The position numbers and the translations under genes were made by a program. Shown here piece after piece: positions 7,070 through 14,334 of a stretch of DNA of 64,000 nt. The notes beneath the pieces are model-generated. The model searched no databases. It was given only the letters and a program-made list of their open reading frames with translations, and had not been told where the DNA came from. The DNA comes from a virus, in IMG/VR virus record IMGVR_UViG_3300025121_000282, positions 186,001-250,000 of that record; one strand, written 5' to 3'. Each line of letters opens with the position of its first letter. The stretch's first letter is position 1.

Positions 7070-7097
7070 TTAACTTGCCTGTTCTTCGGGTGAAAGA
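7070..7097 (+). promoter_or_regulatory. module promoter for the 7121 gene
   Basis: TTAACT, 16-base spacer, GAAAGA; SD AAAGGAG follows. Confidence 0.45.
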
Positions 7098-7120
7098 CCA
7101 CAGAAAGGAGTTGTAACCAA

Positions 7121-7273
7121 ATGCTCGAACAAATCATTCACTCATTTCAACACCTTCACATTCACAATGACCACGGGGAACTCACTGCCCTGGTCGGCCT
7201 GAGTGCCACCTTCGGCATTTCAATCCGCCTGTACTGGAGCCGGATTTGTGCTTTCTTCAAGAAGGGGTGCTGA
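7121..7273 (+). CDS. 50-residue membrane-associated peptide
   Basis: ATG 7121 with AAAGGAG nine to ten bases upstream, stop TGA at 7271. His-rich first third, then a hydrophobic segment (ALVGLSATFGISIRLYW) likely to cross or lie on the membrane, and a basic tail. It is probably co-transcribed with the damaged membrane ORF that follows. Function unknown. Confidence 0.5.
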   Translation: MLEQIIHSFQHLHIHNDHGELTALVGLSATFGISIRLYWSRICAFFKKGC

Positions 7274-7304
7274 TTATAATGAACATCTACAAAAAACCTT
7301 CCTG

Positions 7305-7507
7305 ATGAATGACCCCATTTTCGGCCAAACCATGGGCTTCAGTGCCATCTGGTTCACTTTCAGCCGAGGCCTTGAGTATTACAGCGGCGGCCTTTTCCCG
7401 GGTCCACCAACGTGTGGACCCGGTTCAGTTTCCGCATCCCGTTCGGGCTTCTGACCATCCTCTCGTACATCACGGTTTATTCCACGTACCTCGCCGTTCG
7501 GAGTTGA
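7305..7507 (+). pseudogene. split membrane ORF with a hairpin at the frame junction
   Basis: Frame 1 begins at ATG 7305 (MNDPIFGQTMGFSAIWFTF...) and stops at 7454. The -1 frame then reads VWTRFSFRIPFGLLTILSYI... to the TGA at 7505-7507, a typical transmembrane end. Joined near the CTTTTCCCGGG at about 7391 they give one plausible small membrane protein. A perfect 9-bp hairpin (CGGGTCCAC/GTGGACCCG) sits just after that point. Either a frameshift mutation or a -1 shift is possible. No classic slippery heptamer is present, so a mutation is more likely. Confidence 0.35.
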
Positions 7508-7509
7508 AA

Positions 7510-7815
7510 ATGGCTGACCGATTCATCAACAATGGTTGTCATGCGTGGTTTAGCTATAAGCAGGCAGAGGTGGCTGGGTATCGGGTCCATCAACGACCGG
7601 ATGGGACGACTTATCAGGTGACTACAATCAGTGACACCACAGACCACGGGTGTGGTTGGGATGACATGAAGTACCTCGGTGTCATCGGTCCGGATGATAC
7701 CTCTCTGGGCCAGTACGAGGCCACGGACCCCCTGCAGGCTATGCTCAATCGAGCCGCTGACGAGGCATGGAACGATGCCGCCCTCAACTACTACGAAGAA
7801 ATGGGGTGGGATTGA
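7510..7815 (+). CDS. HAWFS/HGCGWDDM family protein, paralogue 1
   Basis: 101 residues, ATG 7510, weak GGAG upstream. It shares HAWFS/HAWYS, QA..AG, RPDGTTY..TT, HGCGWDDM.YLG.IG with the proteins at 13446 and 16245; the C-terminal 40 residues differ in each copy. It ends GWD with TGA in TTGACC. The conserved Cys, His and Asp cluster hints at a catalytic or metal role, but no known family is recognised. Confidence 0.65.
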   Translation: MADRFINNGCHAWFSYKQAEVAGYRVHQRPDGTTYQVTTISDTTDHGCGWDDMKYLGVIGPDDTSLGQYEATDPLQAMLNRAADEAWNDAALNYYEEMGWD

Positions 7816-7839
7816 CCTATTCGGTGCCTGTGTGAATGG
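7812..7839 (+). promoter_or_regulatory. module promoter for the 7870 gene
   Basis: TTGACC, 16-base spacer, GAATGG; overlaps the upstream stop. Confidence 0.5.
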
Positions 7840-7869
7840 ACATGGTTGGCCACAAAGGAGCCCACTAAA

Positions 7870-8190
7870 ATGAAAGCCAAGGTCTCGTGTGAACTGTGTC
7901 CGAACGAGGAGGGTGTTTCCACCATGTACCTCGTTTTTGAGGCACCCTACCATTCTCCCAGCGGGGTTGAAGGAGTCTTTATCAACGAGGAATGCGGGGA
8001 TTGGGTCTCTATCTCCACCCTCGACGACGAGACCTTCACGTTTGCAGACGAAGTGAGTGGAAAAACCGCCACCTTCACCGAAAGAGAGTTGACTGCTCTC
8101 GTCTGCGAGGCCATGAAATCTCAGTATGGCTGGTCTTGGACTGGTCCCGTGATGTTTGTGGCAAAGGTCATGTACAAACACAAAGTCTGA
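7870..8190 (+). CDS. hypothetical protein
   Basis: 106 residues, ATG 7870, SD AAAGGAG. The N-terminal CELC pair and a later EECG suggest a possible zinc site. The middle is acidic and beta-rich, the C-terminus hydrophobic then basic (VAKVMYKHKV). Function unknown. Confidence 0.6.
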   Translation: MKAKVSCELCPNEEGVSTMYLVFEAPYHSPSGVEGVFINEECGDWVSISTLDDETFTFADEVSGKTATFTERELTALVCEAMKSQYGWSWTGPVMFVAKVMYKHKV

Positions 8191-8209
8191 CACCTTTTAG
8201 TCCTGACGG

Positions 8210-8237
8210 TTGACCGATCGTAGCCTCAGGTGAAGAA
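8210..8237 (+). promoter_or_regulatory. module promoter for the 8274 gene
   Basis: TTGACC, 16-base spacer, GAAGAA. Confidence 0.55.
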
Positions 8238-8273
8238 TTATAGACACCAATCGACTGCAACAAGGAAAATTGA

Positions 8274-8615
8274 ATGAAAGCCATCTGGAAAGCCAATCGG
8301 GTCGATTTCCGCCCGTCCAACGTGGACCCCAACAATCTGGGCGCGAGTCACTGGCAGAATGCTGAGACGGAGACTACGGTTTTCTGGATCGTGGCCTTTC
8401 TGGTGGCCACGGGTGACACGTGGCGATCGTTTCCGCGTTCGGAACTGAATGCCTGGGCCTTTGAACATGGGCACCGTCCGGCTGGAATCCATTTCAACAA
8501 ACTCTCGGTGTACGACGACAATGACTCGCGCTCCGAGTATGCCGACCTGATTACCGAGCCGTTGGGGGACAACGACATCCGTATGGTGCCGACGACCCGT
8601 TTTCTTTCTAGGTGA
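8274..8615 (+). CDS. hypothetical protein
   Basis: 113 residues, ATG 8274, SD AAGGAAA. Contains a short hydrophobic stretch (TTVFWIVAFLVATG) flanked by polar sequence; this may be a buried strand-helix rather than a membrane segment. The C-terminal half is acidic. Not recognised. Confidence 0.6.
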   Translation: MKAIWKANRVDFRPSNVDPNNLGASHWQNAETETTVFWIVAFLVATGDTWRSFPRSELNAWAFEHGHRPAGIHFNKLSVYDDNDSRSEYADLITEPLGDNDIRMVPTTRFLSR

Positions 8616-8669
8616 ACAATCTTACGAGACAATCAACCAATCAATTATTATAAAAGGACACCAATTATA

Positions 8670-9098
8670 ATGAAAATCTGGCTCAGCTATTCCACCCTCT
8701 GTCACTCCCTCGAAGCGGCGATCACCGACCCCAAGGTCGTTCTCCCCGAGCCGGGTGACTGTTTCTTCTTCGGGTGTCACGAGATTGTGGTTGGGTCCTG
8801 CCCCTACGCCGGGCACACAGGCCGCGAGTGGCCGCCTGGGGTCCTGTTTGCGGCACAGAAGCTGTTCATTACGGCCAAAAGCGTGAGACGTGCTCTCTGT
8901 TGTGGCGATCTTCGAGATGAGGGCAAAGATCTATGGGAAGAACTGGCAAAACTTACGGGGGCCCGCGACCGGTTCATGAGTGAGTTGGACCGGATTTTTG
9001 AGGATCGGTGCCGCGGGCAGGATTACTGTTATCCCACTGCGGTGGAAGTCCTGGAAAAGATGGGCATTGTGGGTGTGAGTCACACGACCCGCACTTGA
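8670..9098 (+). CDS. hypothetical Cys-rich protein
   Basis: 142 residues, ATG 8670 with AAAGGA upstream. Nine Cys (including CFFFGCHE and ALCCGD) are spread through the chain, and a helical segment follows (LWEELAKLTGARDRFMSELD). No TTGAC box was found at the expected place, only GAACAA at about 8614, so it may be read from the upstream unit. Function unknown. Confidence 0.6.
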   Translation: MKIWLSYSTLCHSLEAAITDPKVVLPEPGDCFFFGCHEIVVGSCPYAGHTGREWPPGVLFAAQKLFITAKSVRRALCCGDLRDEGKDLWEELAKLTGARDRFMSELDRIFEDRCRGQDYCYPTAVEVLEKMGIVGVSHTTRT

Positions 9099-9122
9099 CT
9101 AGTGCCATTGCCTGCTGAATGT
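9095..9122 (+). promoter_or_regulatory. module promoter for the 9141 gene
   Basis: TTGACT, 16-base spacer, GAATGT; the TGA stop of the 8670 gene lies in the first box. Confidence 0.45.
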
Positions 9123-9140
9123 ACCCTAGGAGAATCAATC

Positions 9141-9347
9141 ATGAATAAATTTGTGGTCACCACCACACGCATCCCCACCAATTTCAACGCCCCGACGTGC
9201 AATGTTGTGGAAGCGGAAACTGAGCAGGGTGCACTGCTCATCATCAAGGACTACTACCGCGACTTCAGTCTCCCTCAGTACGTGTACTCAGTCTCCCCCT
9301 ATGTTCCGCCCCCTGCTGGACGTATCTTGAACAGAGAAGAACTGTGA
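9141..9347 (+). CDS. hypothetical small protein
   Basis: 68 residues, ATG 9141, SD AGGAGA. The beta-alpha-beta pattern (KFVVTTTRI, EQGALLIIKDYY, QYVYSVSPY) suggests a small ferredoxin-like fold. The tail is Pro-rich. Function unknown. Confidence 0.6.
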   Translation: MNKFVVTTTRIPTNFNAPTCNVVEAETEQGALLIIKDYYRDFSLPQYVYSVSPYVPPPAGRILNREEL

Positions 9348-9351
9348 AGGA

Positions 9352-9379
9352 TTGACCAGGGTACTAACAGACTGAAGAA
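9352..9379 (+). promoter_or_regulatory. module promoter for the 9404 gene
   Basis: TTGACC, 16-base spacer, GAAGAA. Confidence 0.55.
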
Positions 9380-9403
9380 CAACAGACATTCAAGGAGCAA
9401 CTT

Positions 9404-9598
9404 TTGAACACTTCAGAACATGAACTTCGTGAACGCGTCTGTGGAATTCTCCAGTCCGGAGACTTGGCGCTCTACCAGATGAAGCGCCAATGGTTCAAGT
9501 CCAAGGCTGACGAAATTGCTATCCAGAGTCTGGAGGACCACCTTGCTTTGGTGCGTGCCTACCTCAAAAAGCGAGACGCCGAACTGAAGGGTGGCTGA
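9404..9598 (+). CDS. small helical protein, TTG start
   Basis: 64 residues starting at TTG 9404, set by the AAGGAG seven bases upstream; no in-frame ATG is better placed. The protein is all-alpha and charged (LEDHLALVRAYLKKRDAELK) with coiled-coil character. It is followed after one base by a 33-codon ORF. Confidence 0.55.
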   Translation: MNTSEHELRERVCGILQSGDLALYQMKRQWFKSKADEIAIQSLEDHLALVRAYLKKRDAELKGG

Positions 9599-9599
9599 A

Positions 9600-9701
9600 A
9601 TGTGGGAACTTTTTGAAGTGACTGGATGGGTTGGGGTTTTCAGTCTGACTATGGTGGGCATCGACTGGATCGGTGTCAAACTCGGCCTCTGGGTCGATTG
9701 A
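9600..9701 (+). CDS. 33-residue membrane peptide
   Basis: ATG 9600 overlaps the region of the previous stop (TGAAATG) and the TGA lies at 9699-9701. One hydrophobic segment (VTGWVGVFSLTMVGIDWIGV) could span the membrane. It ends LWVD, and the stop sits in a TTGACC sequence, like many genes here. Function unknown. Confidence 0.45.
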   Translation: MWELFEVTGWVGVFSLTMVGIDWIGVKLGLWVD

Positions 9702-9704
9702 CCG

Positions 9705-10019
9705 ATGCCTGACCTATATCTCACCCCGAGAAACATGGAAAGAATCGAGGCGGGCTGCAACATCCACGGTGGCTTTCATTTGAGCCCCGATTGCAGTGGG
9801 CTCTTACGCCATCATACTTGTCCCATTCCCAGACCAGTTGTGGTGTACAACTTGCAACCTGCCACTGCTACGGTGGCATACAAAGCCAAAATTACAATTG
9901 CTGGAATTGAAGTCGGGAACGTATGCTCCCTATGCTTCAATCAAGAAATGTCCAGACAAAATCAAGTAAAGATATCGGAAGCTCTAAAGGAGAACGAAGA
10001 TCATGGAAAATCAGTATGA
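9705..10019 (+). CDS. hypothetical protein with Cys/His clusters
   Basis: 104 residues, ATG 9705, three bases after the previous stop. Cys and His occur in pairs (GCNIHGGFH, RHHTC, CSLC), so a zinc-binding fold is possible. It overlaps the next gene by 17 bases. Not recognised. Confidence 0.55.
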   Translation: MPDLYLTPRNMERIEAGCNIHGGFHLSPDCSGLLRHHTCPIPRPVVVYNLQPATATVAYKAKITIAGIEVGNVCSLCFNQEMSRQNQVKISEALKENEDHGKSV

Positions 10020-10296
10020 ACTGTTGACGAGAATTCTGCAGGATGCCGGAATTCCCACTGCCACCACACCTCCGAAGCTTCAGCCGTATGGAGATGCCGC
10101 CAAGTGCCCACGCCTCTGGTGGCCAAATACGGAGACACCCTACGTCCAGGTGTGCATGACCAACTCCACCCCCGGACACGAGCGCTATGAGGTCGTGGAC
10201 GACCGGCACAACGCCTTTGGCTACGAACCCCTGGTCGTGGGCGAGGATGTCACGGCCTCAGATGCCACAGCCCTAGTGAGAAACATCCTGGCTTAG
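10003..10296 (+). CDS. hypothetical protein
   Basis: 97 residues, ATG 10003, SD AAGGAGA within the previous gene. Pro-rich N-terminal third, then a beta-rich stretch and a short C-terminal helix ending ALVRNILA. Translational coupling to the 9705 gene is likely. Function unknown. Confidence 0.6.
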   Translation: MENQYELLTRILQDAGIPTATTPPKLQPYGDAAKCPRLWWPNTETPYVQVCMTNSTPGHERYEVVDDRHNAFGYEPLVVGEDVTASDATALVRNILA

Positions 10297-10319
10297 GCCA
10301 TTCCCAGTGCTGCAATAAG

Positions 10320-10868
10320 TTAAATGCTACTGTAAGCCCTTAACACTTCTGCAACGTCGTCATACACTTCTGGTTCAGTCGCAACAGTAGCGCAGCAATT
10401 CACCGACCTGACCACTCTGGGCTGGAAGATTTCTACCAGGGTCCTGGTCTGCTCGTTCACAGCGTCCCTCAAAGTCCTAAAAATTCCCACACCACCCTTG
10501 ATTTTGTAATCGGTCTGCTTGTCGTCCAACGCAAGCTTTGCGCCCGCCTTGGTTATAGCCTTGTCTATAATTTTCCAAATTGCAGTCCGAGTCAACTTAC
10601 CCCAATGAAGGATAGACTTGAAAAGTAGGGATTTGGCTTCCAACTTATTCTTGCGTCCGTATTCCAGAAGGCGAGTCTGTAGGCTGGCTTTGACTTTGTC
10701 TGGCATTTGACAATCTCGCACCAGAGCCTGAGCTTGCCCATAAGTCAAACCTGAAATTTGCTTATCTGAGGTAATTCTCAGGTTTGCGCATAGGATGAGC
10801 AGTAACTTATCACGGTTTGAGTGGGCAACTTCTATCATGGTTTTGAAAAGTTTGGCTACAGTGCTCAT
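10320..10868 (-). CDS. hypothetical helical protein, - strand
   Basis: 182 residues, ATG 10868 with an AGGAGAG SD. A TATAAT box lies on the - strand (complement of 10900-10905), so it appears to use a canonical promoter rather than the TTGAC/GAA module. The protein is Lys-rich and mostly helical with two Cys near the end. It diverges from the 10975 gene and is more AT-rich than its neighbours. Function unknown. Confidence 0.65.
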   Translation of the reverse strand: MSTVAKLFKTMIEVAHSNRDKLLLILCANLRITSDKQISGLTYGQAQALVRDCQMPDKVKASLQTRLLEYGRKNKLEAKSLLFKSILHWGKLTRTAIWKIIDKAITKAGAKLALDDKQTDYKIKGGVGIFRTLRDAVNEQTRTLVEIFQPRVVRSVNCCATVATEPEVYDDVAEVLRAYSSI

Positions 10869-10919
10869 TTTGCAACTCTCCTGTTTACTTCTTGCTACTA
10901 TTATACAATGAAAAGACTA

Positions 10920-10947
10920 TTGACTCGAATTGTTTCCATACGAATAA
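10920..10947 (+). promoter_or_regulatory. module promoter for the 10975 gene
   Basis: TTGACT, 16-base spacer with TGTTTCCATA, GAATAA; divergent from the TATAAT promoter of the 10320-10868 gene. Confidence 0.5.
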
Positions 10948-10974
10948 CCACACACACCAACAAGGAGATTAAAA

Positions 10975-11286
10975 ATGGACATCAGCGACACAGACAATAA
11001 CACCACCCTGGGAACGTCGTTGACTTTCCTCATTCTGGACTACCGCGGGAAATACGACTTTCCTGGCGACCAAAACGGGTTTGTGTTCGAACATCGGAGG
11101 TCCATACCCAAGACCACCAGTACCGAGGGCTATGCCATCCGGACAGATGACACTGGTGGGGGGTGGCGGGTGGACTACATCCCCCAATTCGGTCCCAAAG
11201 AGACTGTCTACGGACCCAACCGGGAAAGCTACTGGCCCACCAACGAGGAAGCGGCTGCAGCCCTGGAGTTGTACCTGAAAGATTGA
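10975..11286 (+). CDS. FPGDQ/ESYW family protein, paralogue 2
   Basis: 103 residues, ATG 10975, SD AAGGAGA. Paralogue of the 6141 protein over nearly its full length (FPGDQNGFVF, GPKETVYGPN, ESYWPTNEE). A Gly/Trp-rich insert (DTGGGWRVDY) marks the middle. It ends YLKD with TGA inside the TTGACC at 11283. Function unknown. Confidence 0.65.
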   Translation: MDISDTDNNTTLGTSLTFLILDYRGKYDFPGDQNGFVFEHRRSIPKTTSTEGYAIRTDDTGGGWRVDYIPQFGPKETVYGPNRESYWPTNEEAAAALELYLKD

Positions 11287-11311
11287 CCGCAGTCTGTTTC
11301 CATGTGAATAG
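11283..11311 (+). promoter_or_regulatory. module promoter for the 11346 gene
   Basis: TTGACC, 17-base spacer GCAGTCTGTTTCCATGT, GAATAG; overlaps the upstream stop. Confidence 0.6.
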
Positions 11312-11345
11312 CCCCAGACACCAAGAACCACAAGGAGATTGAAGA

Positions 11346-11642
11346 ATGCGCTTCCTCAATGATAATGACCTCAGTGCTCTCGTCTGCCACATGAATCGTC
11401 AGATTGTGGGCTTGGCCTCAAGGTCGGTCAACGGGGAACGAGTCACGTTGATTGCCAAGCTCCACGTCGCCGTTCCCGATGATGACACGGTGGAGGACAC
11501 CGATGTGCCAGTGACCCCCTCGACAGAGCGAGGCACGATCACTTACCACACCCATCGCCACCTGGGCGGGGTCCTGCTGGAAGAGACGGACGGAACTCCG
11601 AGTCTCACACAGGCAATCCGGGAGTTCAATGAATGGATTTAG
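11346..11642 (+). CDS. hypothetical protein, distant paralogue of the 21448 protein
   Basis: 98 residues, ATG 11346, SD AAGGAGA. By eye it aligns with the 21448 protein: N.R..V, S.N.G.R..L.A...V..P.D.DT, a second beta-rich half, and a C-terminal FN. The identity is low, so common ancestry is inferred. Function unknown. Confidence 0.6.
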   Translation: MRFLNDNDLSALVCHMNRQIVGLASRSVNGERVTLIAKLHVAVPDDDTVEDTDVPVTPSTERGTITYHTHRHLGGVLLEETDGTPSLTQAIREFNEWI

Positions 11643-11645
11643 TTA

Positions 11646-11673
11646 TTAACGTAGATCGTTTCCATGTGAAGCA
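11646..11673 (+). promoter_or_regulatory. module promoter for the 11697 gene
   Basis: TTAACG, 16-base spacer ending TTTCCATGT, GAAGCA. Confidence 0.5.
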
Positions 11674-11696
11674 CCAACAAAGGAGACTGAAAGCCA

Positions 11697-11963
11697 ATGT
11701 CCAACCTCGAAGACGCCGATTTCACGCGGATCATCGAAGCGAGTCTCGCAGTGGAGAAAGCTGCGGACGAACTTCAGACCAAGCTCGCCTCTCTCCAGAA
11801 CAAGGTGGCACCATACCTACCCCCGAACAAGGGCTTGAGGGTTTGGATTGAAGCCATGAGAGCGGCGGCCTACTGTGACGGTCCTGGCGAGACTGGACAC
11901 GAAGACGGGAAGGTGTTTAGCTCTGCCCGCTTGGCCCGAGTCCTGCTGAGTGCCAGTGAATGA
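11697..11963 (+). CDS. small helical protein
   Basis: 88 residues, ATG 11697, SD AAAGGAGA. The N-terminal 40 residues are helical (VEKAADELQTKLASLQNKV). It ends in a helix and overlaps the next ATG (ATGA). Not recognised. Confidence 0.6.
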   Translation: MSNLEDADFTRIIEASLAVEKAADELQTKLASLQNKVAPYLPPNKGLRVWIEAMRAAAYCDGPGETGHEDGKVFSSARLARVLLSASE

Positions 11964-12163
11964 GTGCCAAAAAGAAGTGCTCATATTGTAAGCGGAGGCC
12001 AGTCACGTACTGCTCTCCAGCGGATTTTTGTAATATCTGTTGGGACCGCTGGTTCAAATCAGGTTGTCCCAATTTTGATGGCAAGCGGTGGGTTTTGAAA
12101 ATCGTCCGCTTCGTCAACAGCACAAAGAACAAAACCCGCAACACTAGGAGCAGGCCACAGTGA
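11960..12163 (+). CDS. small zinc-finger-like protein
   Basis: 67 residues, ATG overlapping the previous stop. It has CSYCKRRPVTYC followed by CNICWDRW, a CxxC...C...CxxC arrangement typical of a small zinc ribbon, then a very basic tail rich in Lys, Arg and Asn that could contact nucleic acid. A DNA- or RNA-binding role is inferred only from these features. Confidence 0.55.
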   Translation: MSAKKKCSYCKRRPVTYCSPADFCNICWDRWFKSGCPNFDGKRWVLKIVRFVNSTKNKTRNTRSRPQ

Positions 12164-12375
12164 AATTGGACATGGTTAAGTACCTTTCGTTTGAGGCAGT
12201 GGTACCTGTCAAAATGGACTCTAGCCATCGTGACCCCGAATTGGACGAACCCAAGGCACGGACGCTTCTCGCTTCGTTGGGGGTCGCACCGCGAGACACC
12301 AATCGTGCTCTGAAAATCCTTAGGGTGCGGGTCGAACAGGTGGCCGCCCAAGTCTCGTATGAGGACCTGATCTAG
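12160..12375 (+). CDS. hypothetical small protein, GTG start
   Basis: 71 residues from GTG 12160, set by AGGAG nine bases upstream and by its overlap with the previous TGA. The C-terminal half is helical with regular Leu/Val spacing. It is the last gene of a three-gene coupled set. Function unknown. Confidence 0.5.
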   Translation: MKLDMVKYLSFEAVVPVKMDSSHRDPELDEPKARTLLASLGVAPRDTNRALKILRVRVEQVAAQVSYEDLI

Positions 12376-12376
12376 A

Positions 12377-12405
12377 TTGACCACAGTCTGTTTCCATGTG
12401 AAGCA
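12377..12405 (+). promoter_or_regulatory. module promoter for the 12441 gene
   Basis: TTGACC, 17-base spacer ending TTTCCATGT, GAAGCA. Confidence 0.6.
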
Positions 12406-12440
12406 CTACGAGACACTAACTACAAGGGAGACTAACTACA

Positions 12441-12689
12441 ATGGCCGTTTACAATCGCACCAAGAAAGCTGACCGGGCACGGGAAATTGCTGATCGGCAG
12501 GCTGAGATTGAGGCCATTGAGGCCGGGCTTTGGCCTCGTGACATCAACGACCAGTTTCGGTGGTACGACCGGACTCCCACTTTTACCCCTGCTCAGTGGG
12601 CTCGGAAGATGTGTGAGGACACAATCGCCTACCTGACCGCAATTCCTGGTCGGATTGCAAATGGAGAACTGTCCGGATGGGAGGCGTAA
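12441..12689 (+). CDS. hypothetical small protein
   Basis: 82 residues, ATG 12441, SD AAGGGAGA. The N-terminal 30 residues form a charged helix (ADRAREIADRQAEIEAIEAG), followed by a Trp-rich segment. One base separates its stop from the next ATG. Function unknown. Confidence 0.6.
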   Translation: MAVYNRTKKADRAREIADRQAEIEAIEAGLWPRDINDQFRWYDRTPTFTPAQWARKMCEDTIAYLTAIPGRIANGELSGWEA

Positions 12690-12690
12690 G

Positions 12691-12924
12691 ATGAAGGTCT
12701 CCGAACTCATCCAGTGGCTGGCCACTCAAGACCAGGAGGCCACTGTTGAGGTTGTCGTACATATGGATCGTGGTAGTTACTACGAACAGGGTGGCACGGC
12801 TACGACCGAGGAATTCACCGGCGAACTGTCCGAATACACCGATTTCCGAGAAAACCAATTTGTCACCCCAGACCAGCCTCATTTCAACCGGCGATTCCTG
12901 CTTCTGGGTGTGTACAAAGGTTAA
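12691..12924 (+). CDS. hypothetical small protein
   Basis: 77 residues, ATG 12691. It begins MKVSELIQWLATQDQEATV and continues VVVHMDRG, a pattern I know from phage hypothetical proteins that start with a helix then a strand. Acidic middle. It ends in Gly, with TAA in the TTAACT box at 12921. Confidence 0.6.
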   Translation: MKVSELIQWLATQDQEATVEVVVHMDRGSYYEQGGTATTEEFTGELSEYTDFRENQFVTPDQPHFNRRFLLLGVYKG

Positions 12925-12949
12925 CTACAATCTGTTTCCATTTGAAAAG
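12921..12949 (+). promoter_or_regulatory. module promoter for the 12966 gene
   Basis: TTAACT, 17-base spacer, GAAAAG; the TAA stop lies in the first box. Confidence 0.5.
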
Positions 12950-12965
12950 AAGGGTGCAACTTACA

Positions 12966-13373
12966 ATGTCTACCGAAAAAGAAGCGACGACTACCCGCGC
13001 TGTTCTGAATCCGGCCACGACCAAGGACTGGCTCAAGTCTATGCTGACAAGCTCCCTTCGAAGGGTGACCCGGGTCGAAATTCACTACTTACCCCCAAGG
13101 TGGGCAGCTGTGGTCGAAATGGCATTCATGATGATGGAAGCCGTGTACTACCAACCGGGTGACGAACCCAAGGCGAGGGAAGCCGGTATCAAAATCATTG
13201 ATACGGCTGTGGAAGCCTTTAAGGGAGAATACACCGACAAGGCTGCGACTGCCCTAAACCAGATGGGTAGTATGCTGAGGTGTTGTAACGACTTGGACGA
13301 GCCAGCAGAGGTAAAGATGCTGGCTTACGTCAAGGAATTGATGGCCCGTCAGACCGAACCGGTCAAGAAATAA
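12966..13373 (+). CDS. hypothetical helical protein
   Basis: 135 residues, ATG 12966, SD AAGGGTG. Mostly alpha-helical, with a Met-rich segment (AAVVEMAFMMMEAVYY) and several amphipathic helices; soluble. The mean helix length would suit a bundle. Function unknown. Confidence 0.6.
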   Translation: MSTEKEATTTRAVLNPATTKDWLKSMLTSSLRRVTRVEIHYLPPRWAAVVEMAFMMMEAVYYQPGDEPKAREAGIKIIDTAVEAFKGEYTDKAATALNQMGSMLRCCNDLDEPAEVKMLAYVKELMARQTEPVKK

Positions 13374-13387
13374 CCAAAATCCTCGAC

Positions 13388-13415
13388 TTAACCAATCCTC
13401 GCCTGGAATGAAGAA
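13388..13415 (+). promoter_or_regulatory. module promoter for the 13446 gene
   Basis: TTAACC, 16-base spacer, GAAGAA. Confidence 0.5.
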
Positions 13416-13445
13416 CTGTACAGCAACAGGAAGGGACCGATTACA

Positions 13446-13724
13446 ATGGGAACTACCAGCGCGGGCCGCCATGCGTGGTACAGCCAGTCTCAAGCATGGG
13501 TGGCTGGTCATGTTACCTACCAGAGACCTGATGGGACGACCTATCAGGTGACTACAATCTCCAGCAGGCCCGAGCACGGGTGCGGTTGGGATGATATGAG
13601 GTACCTCGGTGTCATTGGTGAATCCGACATCTGCATCGGAAGCACCGAAGCACTTAACCCAAAACAAGCCAAGTTGGACAAAATCAATGATTTTGTCCGG
13701 TACAAAGAGTGGGAAATGGAATGA
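13446..13724 (+). CDS. HAWFS/HGCGWDDM family protein, paralogue 2
   Basis: 92 residues, ATG 13446. It shares HAWYS, RPDGTTYQVTTIS, HGCGWDDM and YLGVIG with the 7510 protein; the two are nearly identical across the core. The C-terminal tail is unique and helical. The stop overlaps the ATG of the next gene. Confidence 0.65.
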   Translation: MGTTSAGRHAWYSQSQAWVAGHVTYQRPDGTTYQVTTISSRPEHGCGWDDMRYLGVIGESDICIGSTEALNPKQAKLDKINDFVRYKEWEME

Positions 13725-13951
13725 AACAGTTTACTTTCTACTGGCTGGACGGCAAACGTGATGTCCTCTCGGGACGGGATGCGGCTGATGCCATGAACCG
13801 GGCGGGGTACGGTCATGGCGCCCTTGGTGCCCTGGACTTCCATGCCTGGGGGGACTGCAAGGAGTACGTCTGGAATCCCAAAACCCGGAGATGGGACAAT
13901 CCAGGGCTGAATGAGCGTCTCGACCGTGAGACGCTCATTCCCAAGGAGTAA
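13721..13951 (+). CDS. hypothetical FYWLDGK protein
   Basis: 76 residues from ATG 13721, which overlaps the previous stop. The pattern F.FYWLDGKRDVLSGRDAADAMNRAGYG...ALDF resembles a small hypothetical family seen in phages and bacteria, in which a beta-hairpin is followed by a helix. No function is known to me. Confidence 0.6.
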   Translation: MKQFTFYWLDGKRDVLSGRDAADAMNRAGYGHGALGALDFHAWGDCKEYVWNPKTRRWDNPGLNERLDRETLIPKE

Positions 13952-13956
13952 AAGAC

Positions 13957-14199
13957 GTGAATTCACACTTCGAACAAGTCGTCTGGCACGCCCAAAACGC
14001 TGGTTTCCAGGTAGAGACGCTGGCGGGAGACAATTGCAGCTTCCGTGTCTACCCCGACGATGGGAGTCGGTGGGCCACCGTCACCGTGGGGCACTCAGGT
14101 TTGGTGAGGTGGAATACCCCGGGAGCAGAATTCAGACAGTTCGACTCCCCAAGCGTGGCTTTCAAAGAACTTAAGAAGGCATGGGGGACAAATCTGTAG
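13957..14199 (+). CDS. hypothetical small protein, GTG start
   Basis: 80 residues, GTG 13957 with AAGGAG eight bases upstream. Alpha-beta-beta pattern (FEQVVWHAQNAG, CSFRVYPDD, WATVTVGHSG) suggests a compact domain. It ends the 13446-14199 run. Function unknown. Confidence 0.55.
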   Translation: MNSHFEQVVWHAQNAGFQVETLAGDNCSFRVYPDDGSRWATVTVGHSGLVRWNTPGAEFRQFDSPSVAFKELKKAWGTNL

Positions 14200-14269
14200 C
14201 TATACTGGTGCAGCCCCCACCGGTAGTGGAACATGCATCTACATGGTTTGCTCCCGCCTGAGAGAGTGA

Positions 14270-14297
14270 TTGACCCGATCTTTTCCCGTGCGAATAC
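14270..14297 (+). promoter_or_regulatory. module promoter for the 14335 gene
   Basis: TTGACC, 16-base spacer, GAATAC; the 70 bases upstream hold no ORF. Confidence 0.5.
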
Positions 14298-14334
14298 CTA
14301 TACCAATCAACCAATTATAATAAGGACACCATCA

